A stretch of 64,000 bases of DNA from Candidatus Defluviilinea gracilis (GCA_016716235.1 JADJWS010000001.1:434001-498000), one strand, 5' to 3'. Positions 53,855 to 62,865 are shown, numbered from the stretch's first letter. Numbers and translations: made by a program. The notes: a model not told the origin generated them from the sequence alone.

Positions 53855-53865
53855 TGCATCTTCTC

Positions 53866-54384
53866 CTATTTCACGATGATCTTGCCCACCATGGTGTGGT
53901 GACCAAGATAACAATATTCATTACAAACGATGGTGAACTCGCCGGAAGAGGTTGGCGTGATCGTCGCAACGTAATCATAACCCGGCAGAACTTCCAGGTT
54001 GATATTCACGGGCTGCAGAGAAAAGCCGTGCGCGTAATCCATGGAGGAAATATGCAGGCGATATTCTTTGCCTTTTTCCAATTGCAGGATGGGATACCAC
54101 TGCCAGGCGCTGGCGCGAATGTACACGTCGCTGCCGGGCGGCGGCGCCACCACCGGAACGCTGTTCTCCTCCCCCACTTGATACTGGGCTACAAATTCAT
54201 TCACCGTTGCGGCATACTGTTGCGGCGTAGTGCGGTACGTCTCCGCGGGCACGTTCTGCTTGCCCATGTAATACCAGAGCGGCATCATCACGGTTAAGAA
54301 AATGCACCAGACGAGAGCCACAGTGAGCCATGTCTTCTCGAGGCGACCTAACGGCTTCCACCAATTTTGTTCAGGCGCTAACAT
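53866..54384 (-). CDS. Heme-copper enzyme subunit II with CuA site
   Basis: About 172 aa from MLAPEQNWW. One membrane anchor (LEKTWLTVALVWCIFLTVMM, partly shown) precedes a periplasmic cupredoxin domain. The CuA ligands are present: His in MDYAHGFSL, Cys-x3-Cys in CNEYCYLGHH, then His and Met (HHTMVGKI). It therefore takes electrons from a cytochrome c or similar carrier, not directly from quinol. It lies 11 bp upstream of subunit I. The lipoprotein cytochrome c encoded divergently is a natural donor. Confidence 0.88.
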   Translation of the reverse strand: MLAPEQNWWKPLGRLEKTWLTVALVWCIFLTVMMPLWYYMGKQNVPAETYRTTPQQYAATVNEFVAQYQVGEENSVPVVAPPPGSDVYIRASAWQWYPILQLEKGKEYRLHISSMDYAHGFSLQPVNINLEVLPGYDYVATITPTSSGEFTIVCNEYCYLGHHTMVGKIIVK

Positions 54385-54413
54385 GATTTCAATTCTCCTT
54401 TTGTGATGTTCGG

Positions 54414-54572
54414 CTAGGGCGCCGGGGGAATGCTCAACAGGTTCGAAATTCCCCACACATTGTAGATCAATGTGCTGATGAGCAAAGACAGCAGGAACAA
54501 CAACCAGATATTATCGAATATCTTCTGACCCAGCGATACGGGTTCGTGCTCTTGCTTTTCCTTCTTGGACAT
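54414..54572 (-). CDS. Small one-helix subunit of the heme-copper enzyme
   Basis: About 52 aa (MSKKEKQEHEPVSL...) with one helix (IWLLFLLSLLISTLIYNVWG, partly shown). It is the first gene of the operon, like the small IIa subunit of B-family enzymes. AAAGGAGA precedes the ATG. Confidence 0.7.
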   Translation of the reverse strand: MSKKEKQEHEPVSLGQKIFDNIWLLFLLSLLISTLIYNVWGISNLLSIPPAP

Positions 54573-54651
54573 GGCATTCTCCTTTAGTAGTTGTTCAACT
54601 TCCAAAGCCTAAAAATTTGTCCAATCATAGCATTGTAGGTTACAAAACAAA

Positions 54652-54667
54652 TGTGAAGAATGTCACA
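54652..54667. promoter_or_regulatory. CRP-type binding site in the divergent respiratory promoter region
   Basis: TGTGAAGAATGTCACA fits TGTGA-N6-TCACA exactly. Its centre is about 42 bp before the start expected from a TATGAT at 54629-54624 on the minus strand, the class II activator distance, while the -35 there is weak. Control of the heme-copper operon by a CRP/FNR-family activator is inferred. Confidence 0.6.
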
Positions 54668-54812
54668 GGATGTGATATGACATTTATCAGTATTGGACAA
54701 AATGGCTCTAGTTATAAAAATTCGCTTCATGTCTCGATGGACGGCTGATCTTCACCTTGCGGTTTTTCGCCTCCGTCAGCCCACAGACAATCATCATGCC
54801 GCAGGGGTAACA

Positions 54813-54829
54813 ATTGTCACTTTGACAAT
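54813..54829. promoter_or_regulatory. Operator-like inverted repeat over the cytochrome c -35 box
   Basis: ATTGTCA-CTT-TGACAAT is a perfect inverted repeat that contains the TTGACA of the promoter. A repressor or redox regulator might bind here. Confidence 0.55.
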
Positions 54830-54850
54830 CCCATGTAAATCTCATACAAT
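54822..54850 (+). promoter_or_regulatory. Cytochrome c gene promoter
   Basis: TTGACA, 17-bp spacer, TACAAT. The start would be near 54857, 25 nt before the ATG, with CCGGAGG between. Confidence 0.75.
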
Positions 54851-54881
54851 TTATCCATATTCAACCCGGAGGTTAATAATA

Positions 54882-55295
54882 ATGAAGAAGTTCGCTCTAC
54901 TACTCTCAATCCTTGTGGTCGCCACAATGATTCTGGCGGCATGCGGCGGCGGTGGGAATTCTGAAGCAACAGCCACCCTGGAACCCGTACCGGCCGATTT
55001 CGCCGGCAAGACCAACCCGCTCGGAGCCGATGCGGCAACGGAAGGCGCAAAGGTCTTTCAAGTGAACTGTGAACCGTGCCACGGACCGCAAGGCCATGGC
55101 GATGGTCCGGCAGGCGCGGCGCTCGACCCGAAACCGAAGAACCTGGGCGAGTTGCAACAACGCGCTTCTGATGATTACTTGTTCTGGCGCGTGAACACCG
55201 GCAAGCCCGGCACCTCCATGGCGCCGTGGGCGGGTATTCTCACCGAAGAACAGATCTGGCAAGCGATTGCGTTCGTGCGCACCTTGACGCCGTAA
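54882..55295 (+). CDS. Lipoprotein monoheme cytochrome c
   Basis: A 137-aa exported lipoprotein (lipobox ILAAC) with one class I cytochrome c domain. The heme attachment motif CEPCHG lies at ~64-69 and the distal Met is in GTSMAPWAG. A short flexible linker follows the lipid anchor. It is transcribed divergently from the heme-copper operon and probably hands electrons to its CuA subunit. The upstream in-frame extension is not credible, since the promoter lies inside it. Confidence 0.88.
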   Translation: MKKFALLLSILVVATMILAACGGGGNSEATATLEPVPADFAGKTNPLGADAATEGAKVFQVNCEPCHGPQGHGDGPAGAALDPKPKNLGELQQRASDDYLFWRVNTGKPGTSMAPWAGILTEEQIWQAIAFVRTLTP

Positions 55296-55315
55296 TCGTT
55301 TTTCAAACAAAAAAA

Positions 55316-55346
55316 GAGCGCTGCTTTTGAAGCAGCGCTCCTTTTT
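55316..55346 (+). terminator. Cytochrome c gene terminator
   Basis: The arms GAGCGCTGCTT / AAGCAGCGCTC, with A and T runs on the two sides. Confidence 0.88.
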
Positions 55347-55519
55347 TGTTTATGAAACTTTCTTCGAATCCTGGATCCGCAACATCACATCATATTTCGC
55401 GTCCAACAAATGCTTTGCGCTTATTACAAATCACCAGCGCCTCACGTAAGTTCAGGCGACTGGTCGAGCCGCCTGCCTTGACGCCGCGCAACTGCGTCAA
55501 GAACTATTTCCAACCGAGT

Positions 55520-55711
55520 CTATTTCCTGATTCGCGCATACAGCGCAAAGCCGATCGTGCCAAACGCCAGCCCGGCGACTGAGGCGCCCCACGAGAAAAA
55601 GTTCAACATGAAAGTTGATTCGAGAACGTGAATCACCATGAGGAACGGCAGGACGATACCCGTCAGCATCAGGGTCACGCCAAACAAGAGGAGAAAGCGG
55701 GGGTGTGTCAT
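55520..55711 (-). CDS. Small two-helix membrane protein of the ABC operon
   Basis: A 63-aa protein (MTHPRFLLLFGV...) with two hydrophobic helices and a basic end (YARIRK). Its ATG overlaps the stop of the upstream ABC ATPase gene (ATGA), so it is the last gene of the transporter operon. Function unknown. Confidence 0.6.
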   Translation of the reverse strand: MTHPRFLLLFGVTLMLTGIVLPFLMVIHVLESTFMLNFFSWGASVAGLAFGTIGFALYARIRK

Positions 55712-56739
55712 TGCGGTTGATACAACCAACACGCCACAAAATGATGCGGCTCAGGCTCAAAGTCTAGCGGCTCTTTCTGGTCGCATAACCCGGCGATCGC
55801 CCTGGCGCAACGCGGGTGGAAGCGGCAACCTTTCGGCGGGTTCACAAGACTCGGCGGCTCGCCGGGCGGCACTTCCTTGAACGAATCAGCGTTACGCGCA
55901 TCGGGGTCGGAGGTGGCGGCGAGCAACGCATGCGTGTACGGATGCAGGGGGTTCTCAAGCAGGCGGCGCGTATCCGCTTTTTCGATGAGATTCCCCGCAT
56001 ACATCACAAAAATACGCTGAGAAAAATATTTCACCGTCGAGAGATCGTGAGTGATGTAGATCACGGAAAGACCGTGAGATTCCTGCAAGGCATGCATGAG
56101 TTTCAAAATCTCGACGCGCACCGAGGCGTCGAGCATCGATACTGGTTCATCAGCCACGATCAACTTCGGTTCGCGCAACATTGCCCGAGCGATCACAATG
56201 CGTTGCTGTTGTCCACCGCTGAGCATGTGCGGAAATTTCGGCAAAAAGTCATCCACCGGATGGAGCTTCACTTCCGTCATCACTTTGTGGATGCGCGACA
56301 ACCGCTCCTCCCTGCCCTTCAACCCGCTGATGATGAGCGGTTCTTCCAAAATCGTTTGCACGCTCATGAACGGCGGCAAGGCGCCATACGGATCTTGTTG
56401 CACATACCCGATCTTGAAACGGTATTTCTGCAACCCGCCGCCTTGTAGCTCCGAGAGATTTTCTCCATCAAAAACGATTCCCCCGCTGGTGGGCATGTTC
56501 AACCCCAGGATGGTTTTCATCAGGCTGGATTTCCCGCATCCCGATTCTCCGACGACTGCCACCGTCTCCCCTTCTGCCAGCTCAAAACTGACGCCATCCA
56601 CCGCTTTAACATACCCAGCATGCCCAAAGCCAAACCGGCGCAATTCGTACCACACGCGCAGATCCTGCACAGACAGCAACGGTTGTGCCTCGTTGATTTT
56701 TTCAATGCTCATCATCGCCTCGCGCAAGTCGGTAATCAT
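55708..56739 (-). CDS. Oligopeptide-type ABC transporter ATPase, OppF/DppF-like
   Basis: A 343-aa ATPase. Walker A is GESGCGKSS, the Q-loop YVQQDPYGAL, the signature LSGGQQQRI, Walker B LIVADEP and the H-loop ITHDLS. The C-terminal oligopeptide-transporter extension (PPSLVNPPKGCRFHPRC, VACWLYQPQ) is complete. It forms a heterodimer with the neighbouring DppD-like ATPase. Start codons at 56739 and a few codons later are possible. Confidence 0.9.
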   Translation of the reverse strand: MITDLREAMMSIEKINEAQPLLSVQDLRVWYELRRFGFGHAGYVKAVDGVSFELAEGETVAVVGESGCGKSSLMKTILGLNMPTSGGIVFDGENLSELQGGGLQKYRFKIGYVQQDPYGALPPFMSVQTILEEPLIISGLKGREERLSRIHKVMTEVKLHPVDDFLPKFPHMLSGGQQQRIVIARAMLREPKLIVADEPVSMLDASVRVEILKLMHALQESHGLSVIYITHDLSTVKYFSQRIFVMYAGNLIEKADTRRLLENPLHPYTHALLAATSDPDARNADSFKEVPPGEPPSLVNPPKGCRFHPRCARAIAGLCDQKEPLDFEPEPHHFVACWLYQPQ

Positions 56740-56772
56740 GCCTCGGTACTCCTATGGTTGGTTCCGCGATTC

Positions 56773-57738
56773 TCAAGCGTGCAACCAGCATTTGACGCTT
56801 CGCCCATTCTTTTCAAACACGGGCGGTTCTTCGACACATTTTTCAAATCGGAACGGGCACCGCGCCGCAAAACGGCACCCCTTTGGAGGGCTGATCAGGC
56901 TGGGCGGCTGGCCGGTAATAAACATCGGGTTCGATTCGCTGCGCAGGCGCGGCACGCTCGCCATCAACATCTGCGAATACGGGTGAAGCGGCGCGGGAAA
57001 GAAATCTCTCGCGTGACCGGTCTCCACGATCTGACCGGCGTACATGATGGCAACCTCGTCCGCCAGTTCGCTGGAGGTGGCGATATCATGCGTGATCAAA
57101 ATAAAGGATGTGCCAAGTTCGTGTTTGATCCGTTTGAGAACGTTCATGATGTTGGCTTGGGTAAGCAGGTCGAGGGCGGAGGTCGGCTCATCGAGGACGA
57201 TCAGGCTGGGGCTGGTGACGAGCGCCATCGCCAGGGCCACGCGCTGACGCATCCCGCCGCTCAACTCAAAGGGGTAGCGGCTGACAAAATCCTGCGGCAC
57301 GCCCACATGCTGGAACATTGTTTGCGCGAGGTGCATGGCTTCGGCTTTGCTCAGTCCCAAATGAATGATGGCGGGTTCCGCCACCTGTTCTCCAACGCGG
57401 ATGACCGGGTTGAGGGCATTCATCGCGGCTTGCGGCACCAGCGAGATGCCCAGCCAGCGGACATTCTTGCGGAATTCCTCATCATCGAATTCCATCACAT
57501 CCGCGCCCTGCAAGAATACCTTGCCGTCGTATTTATCCACATTGCGCGGCAGGAGGCGGAGCATGGCTTTCGCCAACGAACTCTTCCCGCAACCCGATTC
57601 GCCGAGAACGACGACCGCGCGATTCGAGTCGAGCGTGAAATTGACGCCGTCTACGGCTTGCACCGCGCCGCCGCGTGTTTTGAAATGCAGTTCGAGTTTT
57701 TCGATCTGAAGGAGTTTGCTCGATGTGGTTTGGTTCAT
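56773..57738 (-). CDS. Oligopeptide-type ABC transporter ATPase, OppD/DppD-like
   Basis: A 321-aa ATPase with GESGCGKSS, the signature LSGGMRQRVALA, LIVLDEPTSALD, ITHDIATS and the C-terminal extension PPSLISPPKGCRFAARCP. The ATG overlaps the stop of the permease gene by 4 nt. Substrate specificity lies in the binding protein. Confidence 0.92.
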   Translation of the reverse strand: MNQTTSSKLLQIEKLELHFKTRGGAVQAVDGVNFTLDSNRAVVVLGESGCGKSSLAKAMLRLLPRNVDKYDGKVFLQGADVMEFDDEEFRKNVRWLGISLVPQAAMNALNPVIRVGEQVAEPAIIHLGLSKAEAMHLAQTMFQHVGVPQDFVSRYPFELSGGMRQRVALAMALVTSPSLIVLDEPTSALDLLTQANIMNVLKRIKHELGTSFILITHDIATSSELADEVAIMYAGQIVETGHARDFFPAPLHPYSQMLMASVPRLRSESNPMFITGQPPSLISPPKGCRFAARCPFRFEKCVEEPPVFEKNGRSVKCWLHA

Positions 57739-59084
57739 GCGTCTCTCAATTTGGGGTTGAAGATACGATCCAGGGCAAAGCCCAGCATGGCAAACCCCAG
57801 GCCAGTGATCATGAGCAGGATGGTCGGTTCCAGGATCCAGTAGTAATAGCCGCGATACAACGCGCCGTTCATATTGGCATCCTGAATGATCTTGCCCCAG
57901 GTCGGCAGGACCGGGTCACCCAAGCCCAGGACCGCCAACGAGGCTTCGAGGAAGACAAAGGCTGGCACAGAGGAAACCAGCCCCGGGATCAGCAATGGGA
58001 TCATGCGCGGGATCAGGTAAAAGAACACGATGCGGATTCCACTTGCCCCATAGGCGCGCGCTGCCTCAATGTACATGGATTGCTTCACCTGGAGAAATAT
58101 CGAGCGAAACCCCTTGATGGCGCCGGTAAAAATACTCAGGGCAATGGTTGCGCCGAGGATCACCCACAGACTACGCGAGTAGAACGTGCCGATCATGATG
58201 AGAATGGACAGGAAGGGGAGAACAAGGTTCACTTCGGTAATGCGTTGGATCAATTCATCGACCCAGCCTGAATACCACGCGCCCAGCGCGGCGATGATCA
58301 TCGTCAATACCGAGGAACCGAGCGAGGCGATCAAGCCGAACGTCAACGCAACGGGAGCGCCCCACAATAACGGCACCATCAGATCGCGGCGCGCCTGATC
58401 GGTGCCCGCCAACCCATAGACCTGACCATGAAAGACGAATTCGGCATCTACGCGCGAGTCGGGCTCAAAGGTGGTGGCGGTGATGAGGAGACGATACTGC
58501 CCCTTGACCGGCGAACCAGTTTCACGGTCCGAGAAGAGCGAGGCGATCGTATCGTCCGTTTTGAGGCGGGCTTTGAGTTTTTCATCCTGGGCGAAACGAT
58601 AGGTAAATTCCTTGCCGATCGCCATGTTTGCGATGCGTATCGTTTGCCCATCGGGGGTGAGCCATTCGAGCGAAACGAATGGTTGCTTCTCGGCGTAGCT
58701 CGATTTGAAATACAGGATCATATCCTGCGGGTAGGTATCATAGGTGAAATCGAAGGCATAGTTGGCGAGCAACTCGCCTGTGCCTTCCGCGCCGGGCGTG
58801 AATTCGCCGGTCAGGCTTCCATCTCTGGTAGTGACCGAGAACGATTCGGCGTATTGTGTGGACGAGAAATAATTGATCCATGCGGGCGCGGCAAACTTCG
58901 GGTTTTGATACCAGACTTCCTCCCCTCCTCGCCACAGGCGGATGGCTTCGCGATACGGAATCTTCAGCATGGCATACACAGCCAGTAACACAAGCAGGAG
59001 AACGACGAACGATCCAAACACAGCGGATGGGTAATAAAAAAACTTTTGAATCGAATTTTTCAGCGCGGTCATCTCAGCCCCCAA
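57735..59084 (-). CDS. Peptide-type ABC transporter permease, DppC-like, with external insertion
   Basis: A 449-aa permease. After the first helix (~18-40) comes an unusual ~180-residue external segment (~45-225: WINYFSSTQYAESFSVTTRD in part, SLEWLTPDGQTIRI, VDAEFVFHGQVYGLAGTD). The five-helix permease core follows, with the EAA loop EAARAYGASGIRIVFFYLIP. DppC proteins are normally ~300 aa. It overlaps dppB by 11 nt and dppD by 4 nt. Confidence 0.88.
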   Translation of the reverse strand: MGAEMTALKNSIQKFFYYPSAVFGSFVVLLLVLLAVYAMLKIPYREAIRLWRGGEEVWYQNPKFAAPAWINYFSSTQYAESFSVTTRDGSLTGEFTPGAEGTGELLANYAFDFTYDTYPQDMILYFKSSYAEKQPFVSLEWLTPDGQTIRIANMAIGKEFTYRFAQDEKLKARLKTDDTIASLFSDRETGSPVKGQYRLLITATTFEPDSRVDAEFVFHGQVYGLAGTDQARRDLMVPLLWGAPVALTFGLIASLGSSVLTMIIAALGAWYSGWVDELIQRITEVNLVLPFLSILIMIGTFYSRSLWVILGATIALSIFTGAIKGFRSIFLQVKQSMYIEAARAYGASGIRIVFFYLIPRMIPLLIPGLVSSVPAFVFLEASLAVLGLGDPVLPTWGKIIQDANMNGALYRGYYYWILEPTILLMITGLGFAMLGFALDRIFNPKLRDA

Positions 59085-60195
59085 CTTTTACGCGCGGATC
59101 AACGAGAGAGTACGTGAAATCGAGCAGAAATACTGTCATGGCAAGCAGATAGGCGTAAATAATGGTCGAGCCGACGATGATAGGAATGTCATATAACCCG
59201 ATCGCCTGAAAGAGCGCGCGCCCCAGCCCGGGCCACAGGAAGACCGTTTCGGTGATGGTCGCGCCCGTCCATAGCGTGATGATGAGCAGGGCAAAATTGG
59301 TGATGATGTTGGGAAGCGTGGGGCGCAAAATATACTTCCGTTCCACATCGCGGGCGGGCAAACCTTTTGCCTTTGCCATATCCACGTAATCTTCGCTGGA
59401 GTAAATCAGGAAGAACGTGCGGTAGTTATAAATGCTCAGAAAAAACGAACTTAGCACAAGAGAGAAGGTGGGGAGGATCAAATGTTTAAGCAGGCTCAAG
59501 GAGTAATCGAACGGGTTGGAGGGCGGGGGGGAATCCACCATGCCGCCGAAAGGCAACACTTTCAACAATGCCGCAAAGATCAGAATGAGAAAGATGCCGT
59601 AAAACCAGGGCGGCACCGCGGAGGTCGGCGATAATGCAACGACCAGTTTGTCCCAAAAATTTCCATACTTGCGGGAAAGATTTAAAGCGAGCAGAATGCT
59701 GGAGAAAAACAGGAATAATTGCGAGATGCCCATTAATAACAGCGTGGCGGGCAGGCGCTCCAGCAAGATGAGGCGCACCTGCTTCGACCCCGAGTCGCTG
59801 GTCATATTCATGGCGCGCCCCAGGTTCAAGGTCAGCGCGTTCGCAAGATAGCGCGCATTCCGCGCCGCGATGGGCACATCCAAGCCCATGCGTTTTTCCT
59901 CCGAGGCGATCTTGTCTTTAATCAATTGCTGGCGAACTTCGAGGTCCATGGCTTGTCCCGCGGGGCTGTTGATGATCGCCTGCGTGACGCGGTCTCGAAT
60001 CTCTCCGCGCATGATCTCATCCACATAGCCGCCCATATTGGCGATGACGATGGTGAGATAAATGCCAATGATGACGGTGACGAACAACGTCAACAGGCGC
60101 GTGATGGAATATCGCAAGATACGGAGCAACGAGCCGTAGCGCGTCGATCTCTGGGAAACCAACGAATCGGTTGTGGGTTGGGTTATCACTGCCAT
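59074..60195 (-). CDS. Peptide-type ABC transporter permease, DppB-like
   Basis: About 373 aa from MAVITQPTTDS. Six helices, with a long external loop after the first (MRGEIRDRVTQAIINSP). The EAA-type loop is DMAKAKGLPARDVERKYILR. An earlier in-frame start (60270) would include a strong hairpin at 60223-60257, so the start after it is preferred. Confidence 0.88.
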   Translation of the reverse strand: MAVITQPTTDSLVSQRSTRYGSLLRILRYSITRLLTLFVTVIIGIYLTIVIANMGGYVDEIMRGEIRDRVTQAIINSPAGQAMDLEVRQQLIKDKIASEEKRMGLDVPIAARNARYLANALTLNLGRAMNMTSDSGSKQVRLILLERLPATLLLMGISQLFLFFSSILLALNLSRKYGNFWDKLVVALSPTSAVPPWFYGIFLILIFAALLKVLPFGGMVDSPPPSNPFDYSLSLLKHLILPTFSLVLSSFFLSIYNYRTFFLIYSSEDYVDMAKAKGLPARDVERKYILRPTLPNIITNFALLIITLWTGATITETVFLWPGLGRALFQAIGLYDIPIIVGSTIIYAYLLAMTVFLLDFTYSLVDPRVKVGG

Positions 60196-60222
60196 GCATG
60201 CCTCGCTCATTTTCTTGAATGA

Positions 60223-60257
60223 ACTCACAGGGACGAAAACGGATCGTCCCTGTGAGT
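60223..60257 (-). promoter_or_regulatory. Intercistronic hairpin between binding-protein and permease genes
   Basis: Perfect 13-bp arms ACTCACAGGGACG / CGTCCCTGTGAGT without a T run. It probably stabilises or partly ends the mRNA after the binding-protein gene, giving more binding protein than permease. Confidence 0.65.
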
Positions 60258-60273
60258 CTTCAATCGTCAAATC

Positions 60274-62865
60274 CTACGGAACCGCCACAAAATCAAACGA
60301 GGTGAACGAAGGGATCGCCACAGGGATCGGCACCACCGCCACTTCGAGCCTGGCTGAGCCAGTGGAGAGTTTCTTCGTTTCCTCCGCGGTCAGCGTCACT
60401 TGATACTGACCGTCGGCGACTGCGGTGGCATCGCCCACCGACACGACCGCGCCGCTCGCATCGTACAGGATGTATTTCACCCGCGCGATATCGGAGAGCA
60501 GATATGGCTGATCTTTGAAATTGATCGCCACATCGAACGTCGCTTCATCGCCCGATTTGACCTGCCCTGGCCCATCCAGCAGGGTCGTCGCCAACTTTGG
60601 CTCGCTAAATTGCGCCCAACGATCGGCGAGATCGGGGAAATCGGCAAACTGCTTAAGGACAACCGATTTTTCCGTGGGAAACGCCTGGTCGAGATAATAG
60701 GGACCCGTGCCAACCATATAGTGACCATGATCCGCAACCCATTGCTTGAGGTTGGCGTAGCGGAGGTCGGCTTCTTCTTTGGTCATAAATTGACTCATGG
60801 TCGCGGCGTACGGAATATGCGACTCAGCCGCCGCCTGATCGAGATACTTGCCGAGAATTTCGAGGCTCGGGCCGCCCACCCAGTTGGTTTGTTCCACTTC
60901 AAGCGTTCCGGCTTTATCTTCCGAATATGCCAGTTCGCCATTCACTTCTGCGAGGTTAGACACTGCCAGCACGGGCCAACTGTTCTCATACCCTAAACCA
61001 TAAAGGTCCTGAGGCCAGAGAGTTAAGATGTTGAGTTCCGCGTTGGTGTTGTACGTATCGGAATACGCTTCGATGGTCAACGGGTCGGTGGAAACGATGC
61101 GATACCCTTTGAATGCCGCGAGCGTGGCGTTGATGCTCAATGCCAGCGCTTCATCGTACATTTTGCTTTCCGGTTTACCGGGGTCGAAACTCTGGATCAT
61201 GTTCATCACAAAATCGCCCACAGAAAGCGGACTGCCATCGTGCCATTTCACCGTTTCGAACAAATCATCGGGATACACAACCAGGCTTTTGACATTGGCT
61301 GTCAGACCGTCGGGATACTTCTCGCCGACTGTGATGAAGCGTTGCTCGGTCGCGTCCCAATCGATCCAGGCGTCGGCGGGAACATCCACTTGGGGCGCCG
61401 CAGTCACGGTCAACCAATCGAGACTCTGATTGATCGGCAAACCTTCCTTATAAGTCAATTCGGCACTGGCAATACGCTGAGGATAGGCAAGCCCGGTATA
61501 CGGATCAGCCATCAAACCGCCCGCGCCGGTGATATTGGAACTGCCCTGCGTGGTCATACGACTGACAAAACCATCCCAGATCCAGTTGCTTCCGGCGACC
61601 GAATTCCATGGCTCGGTGAACAGGTCGTTTGTGCCGATCTTCATCGTGCCGCCTTCTTGATCTTTGAAGCGCAAGTTGTACGGACCGACGTTTGTAGATT
61701 CGGGACCGGTCGCGAGATCATATGTCACTTGCACATTGTTGGCGTAAGGCGCATAGGTCTTTTGATCAATGACCCATACAAACAGCGAATCTTCCAGCGA
61801 AAGTTCGAGCCCGCGCGCCATCATGGCATCGCGTTCTTCCTTCGAGTCGTAATTGCCTTGCGCGAGGTCATCGCCGAGTTTTTGGAATTCGGGATCAGAG
61901 ACATTCGAGATAAACGGTTCGCTCGCTTGCGTGCTCGTATTTAAGTAACTTTGTTGAATGTTGCCGCTCTCGTCGCGCAGTGAACCCAAACCAGAAACAC
62001 CATAACCGGCGGTATATAAATTCCATTGACCTTCCGCCGCAACGGTCCCCTGCCAGATCGGGAAGGCTTCGGAAGCGGTCTTATACTGGCGGTCCACGGT
62101 AAAGCCGATGCTTTCGAGTTGATTCGATACGTAATCACCCATCGGCTGGCGCGTGCCATCGCCATCGGAACGGATGAGGAAGATCAACGTTACAGGCGCG
62201 CCGTTAAATTGCCATTTGCCATCCGCGCCGAGTTCGGCGCCCATGGCGGGCATTTCAGCGTCGATCACAGCCTTTGCGCGTTCCGTATTGAAAGCGTATT
62301 TGCTTTCCAAAGCGCGGGCGGTGTCGATCAGGTTGGTGTATTCGACCAACTCTGTGGTGATCGGGAACAGCCGAGGCAGTGAACCACCGGCGTAAATCTC
62401 CTGGTTCACATAATTGCGGTCGATCAACCAGTTCAAGGCTTCGCGGATCTTGCGATTCGAAAATGGATTCAACACAGCCGCATCCTCGAACACCGCCGGG
62501 TTCAAACTGATCCCGTAATAACCGCCGAGCGATTGCGTGCTGGAAAGACCCGATTCCTGAATCGCGGGGTACACGTCTGAAGCAAGATTGAACGAGAAGA
62601 AATCGATCGCGCCCGCCTGAATTTGCGAAAGGGCAGAATCGCCCGCCACGACGGAAATATCAATTTCATCCAACCAACCGCCGTGGCGCGTAGTGGCAGT
62701 CGCCGCGGGTTCTTCGGTTGCGGCTGGGGCTTCGGTTACAACGGGCGCTTCGGTTTCCGCCACAGGCGCCTCGGTCTCCGTTGCTTGTTGAGGAGCGCAT
62801 GCGGCAAGCGCAAGGCTCAACGCCACCAGCAGGCTGAATAGGTGAAATACTTTACTTTTTTTCAT
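60274..62865 (-). CDS. ABC transporter substrate-binding lipoprotein, family 5, circularly permuted
   Basis: About 863 aa with lipobox LAAC and an Ala/Glu/Pro/Thr linker. The family 5 segments come in an unusual order. The N-terminal half has IQAGAIDFFSF, NPFSNRKIREALNWLIDRNYV and a lobe normally found in the C-terminal half of OppA-like proteins. The segments that normally come first (VKWHDGSPLSVGDFVMNMIQ in part, GTGPYYLDQAFPTEKSVVLK in part) are at ~590-780. A ~100-aa beta-rich domain ends the protein. AGGAGAG precedes the ATG. It probably binds peptides or similar ligands for the adjacent permease. Confidence 0.85.
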   Translation of the reverse strand: MKKSKVFHLFSLLVALSLALAACAPQQATETEAPVAETEAPVVTEAPAATEEPAATATTRHGGWLDEIDISVVAGDSALSQIQAGAIDFFSFNLASDVYPAIQESGLSSTQSLGGYYGISLNPAVFEDAAVLNPFSNRKIREALNWLIDRNYVNQEIYAGGSLPRLFPITTELVEYTNLIDTARALESKYAFNTERAKAVIDAEMPAMGAELGADGKWQFNGAPVTLIFLIRSDGDGTRQPMGDYVSNQLESIGFTVDRQYKTASEAFPIWQGTVAAEGQWNLYTAGYGVSGLGSLRDESGNIQQSYLNTSTQASEPFISNVSDPEFQKLGDDLAQGNYDSKEERDAMMARGLELSLEDSLFVWVIDQKTYAPYANNVQVTYDLATGPESTNVGPYNLRFKDQEGGTMKIGTNDLFTEPWNSVAGSNWIWDGFVSRMTTQGSSNITGAGGLMADPYTGLAYPQRIASAELTYKEGLPINQSLDWLTVTAAPQVDVPADAWIDWDATEQRFITVGEKYPDGLTANVKSLVVYPDDLFETVKWHDGSPLSVGDFVMNMIQSFDPGKPESKMYDEALALSINATLAAFKGYRIVSTDPLTIEAYSDTYNTNAELNILTLWPQDLYGLGYENSWPVLAVSNLAEVNGELAYSEDKAGTLEVEQTNWVGGPSLEILGKYLDQAAAESHIPYAATMSQFMTKEEADLRYANLKQWVADHGHYMVGTGPYYLDQAFPTEKSVVLKQFADFPDLADRWAQFSEPKLATTLLDGPGQVKSGDEATFDVAINFKDQPYLLSDIARVKYILYDASGAVVSVGDATAVADGQYQVTLTAEETKKLSTGSARLEVAVVPIPVAIPSFTSFDFVAVP

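Noticed and set aside
55341..55519. Minus-strand segment reading LREALVICNKRKAFVGREI
   Set aside because: Too short, no start, no recognised family. Treated as non-coding.
56620..57843. 407-codon plus-strand frame
   Set aside because: Antisense of two ABC ATPase genes with complete Walker motifs.
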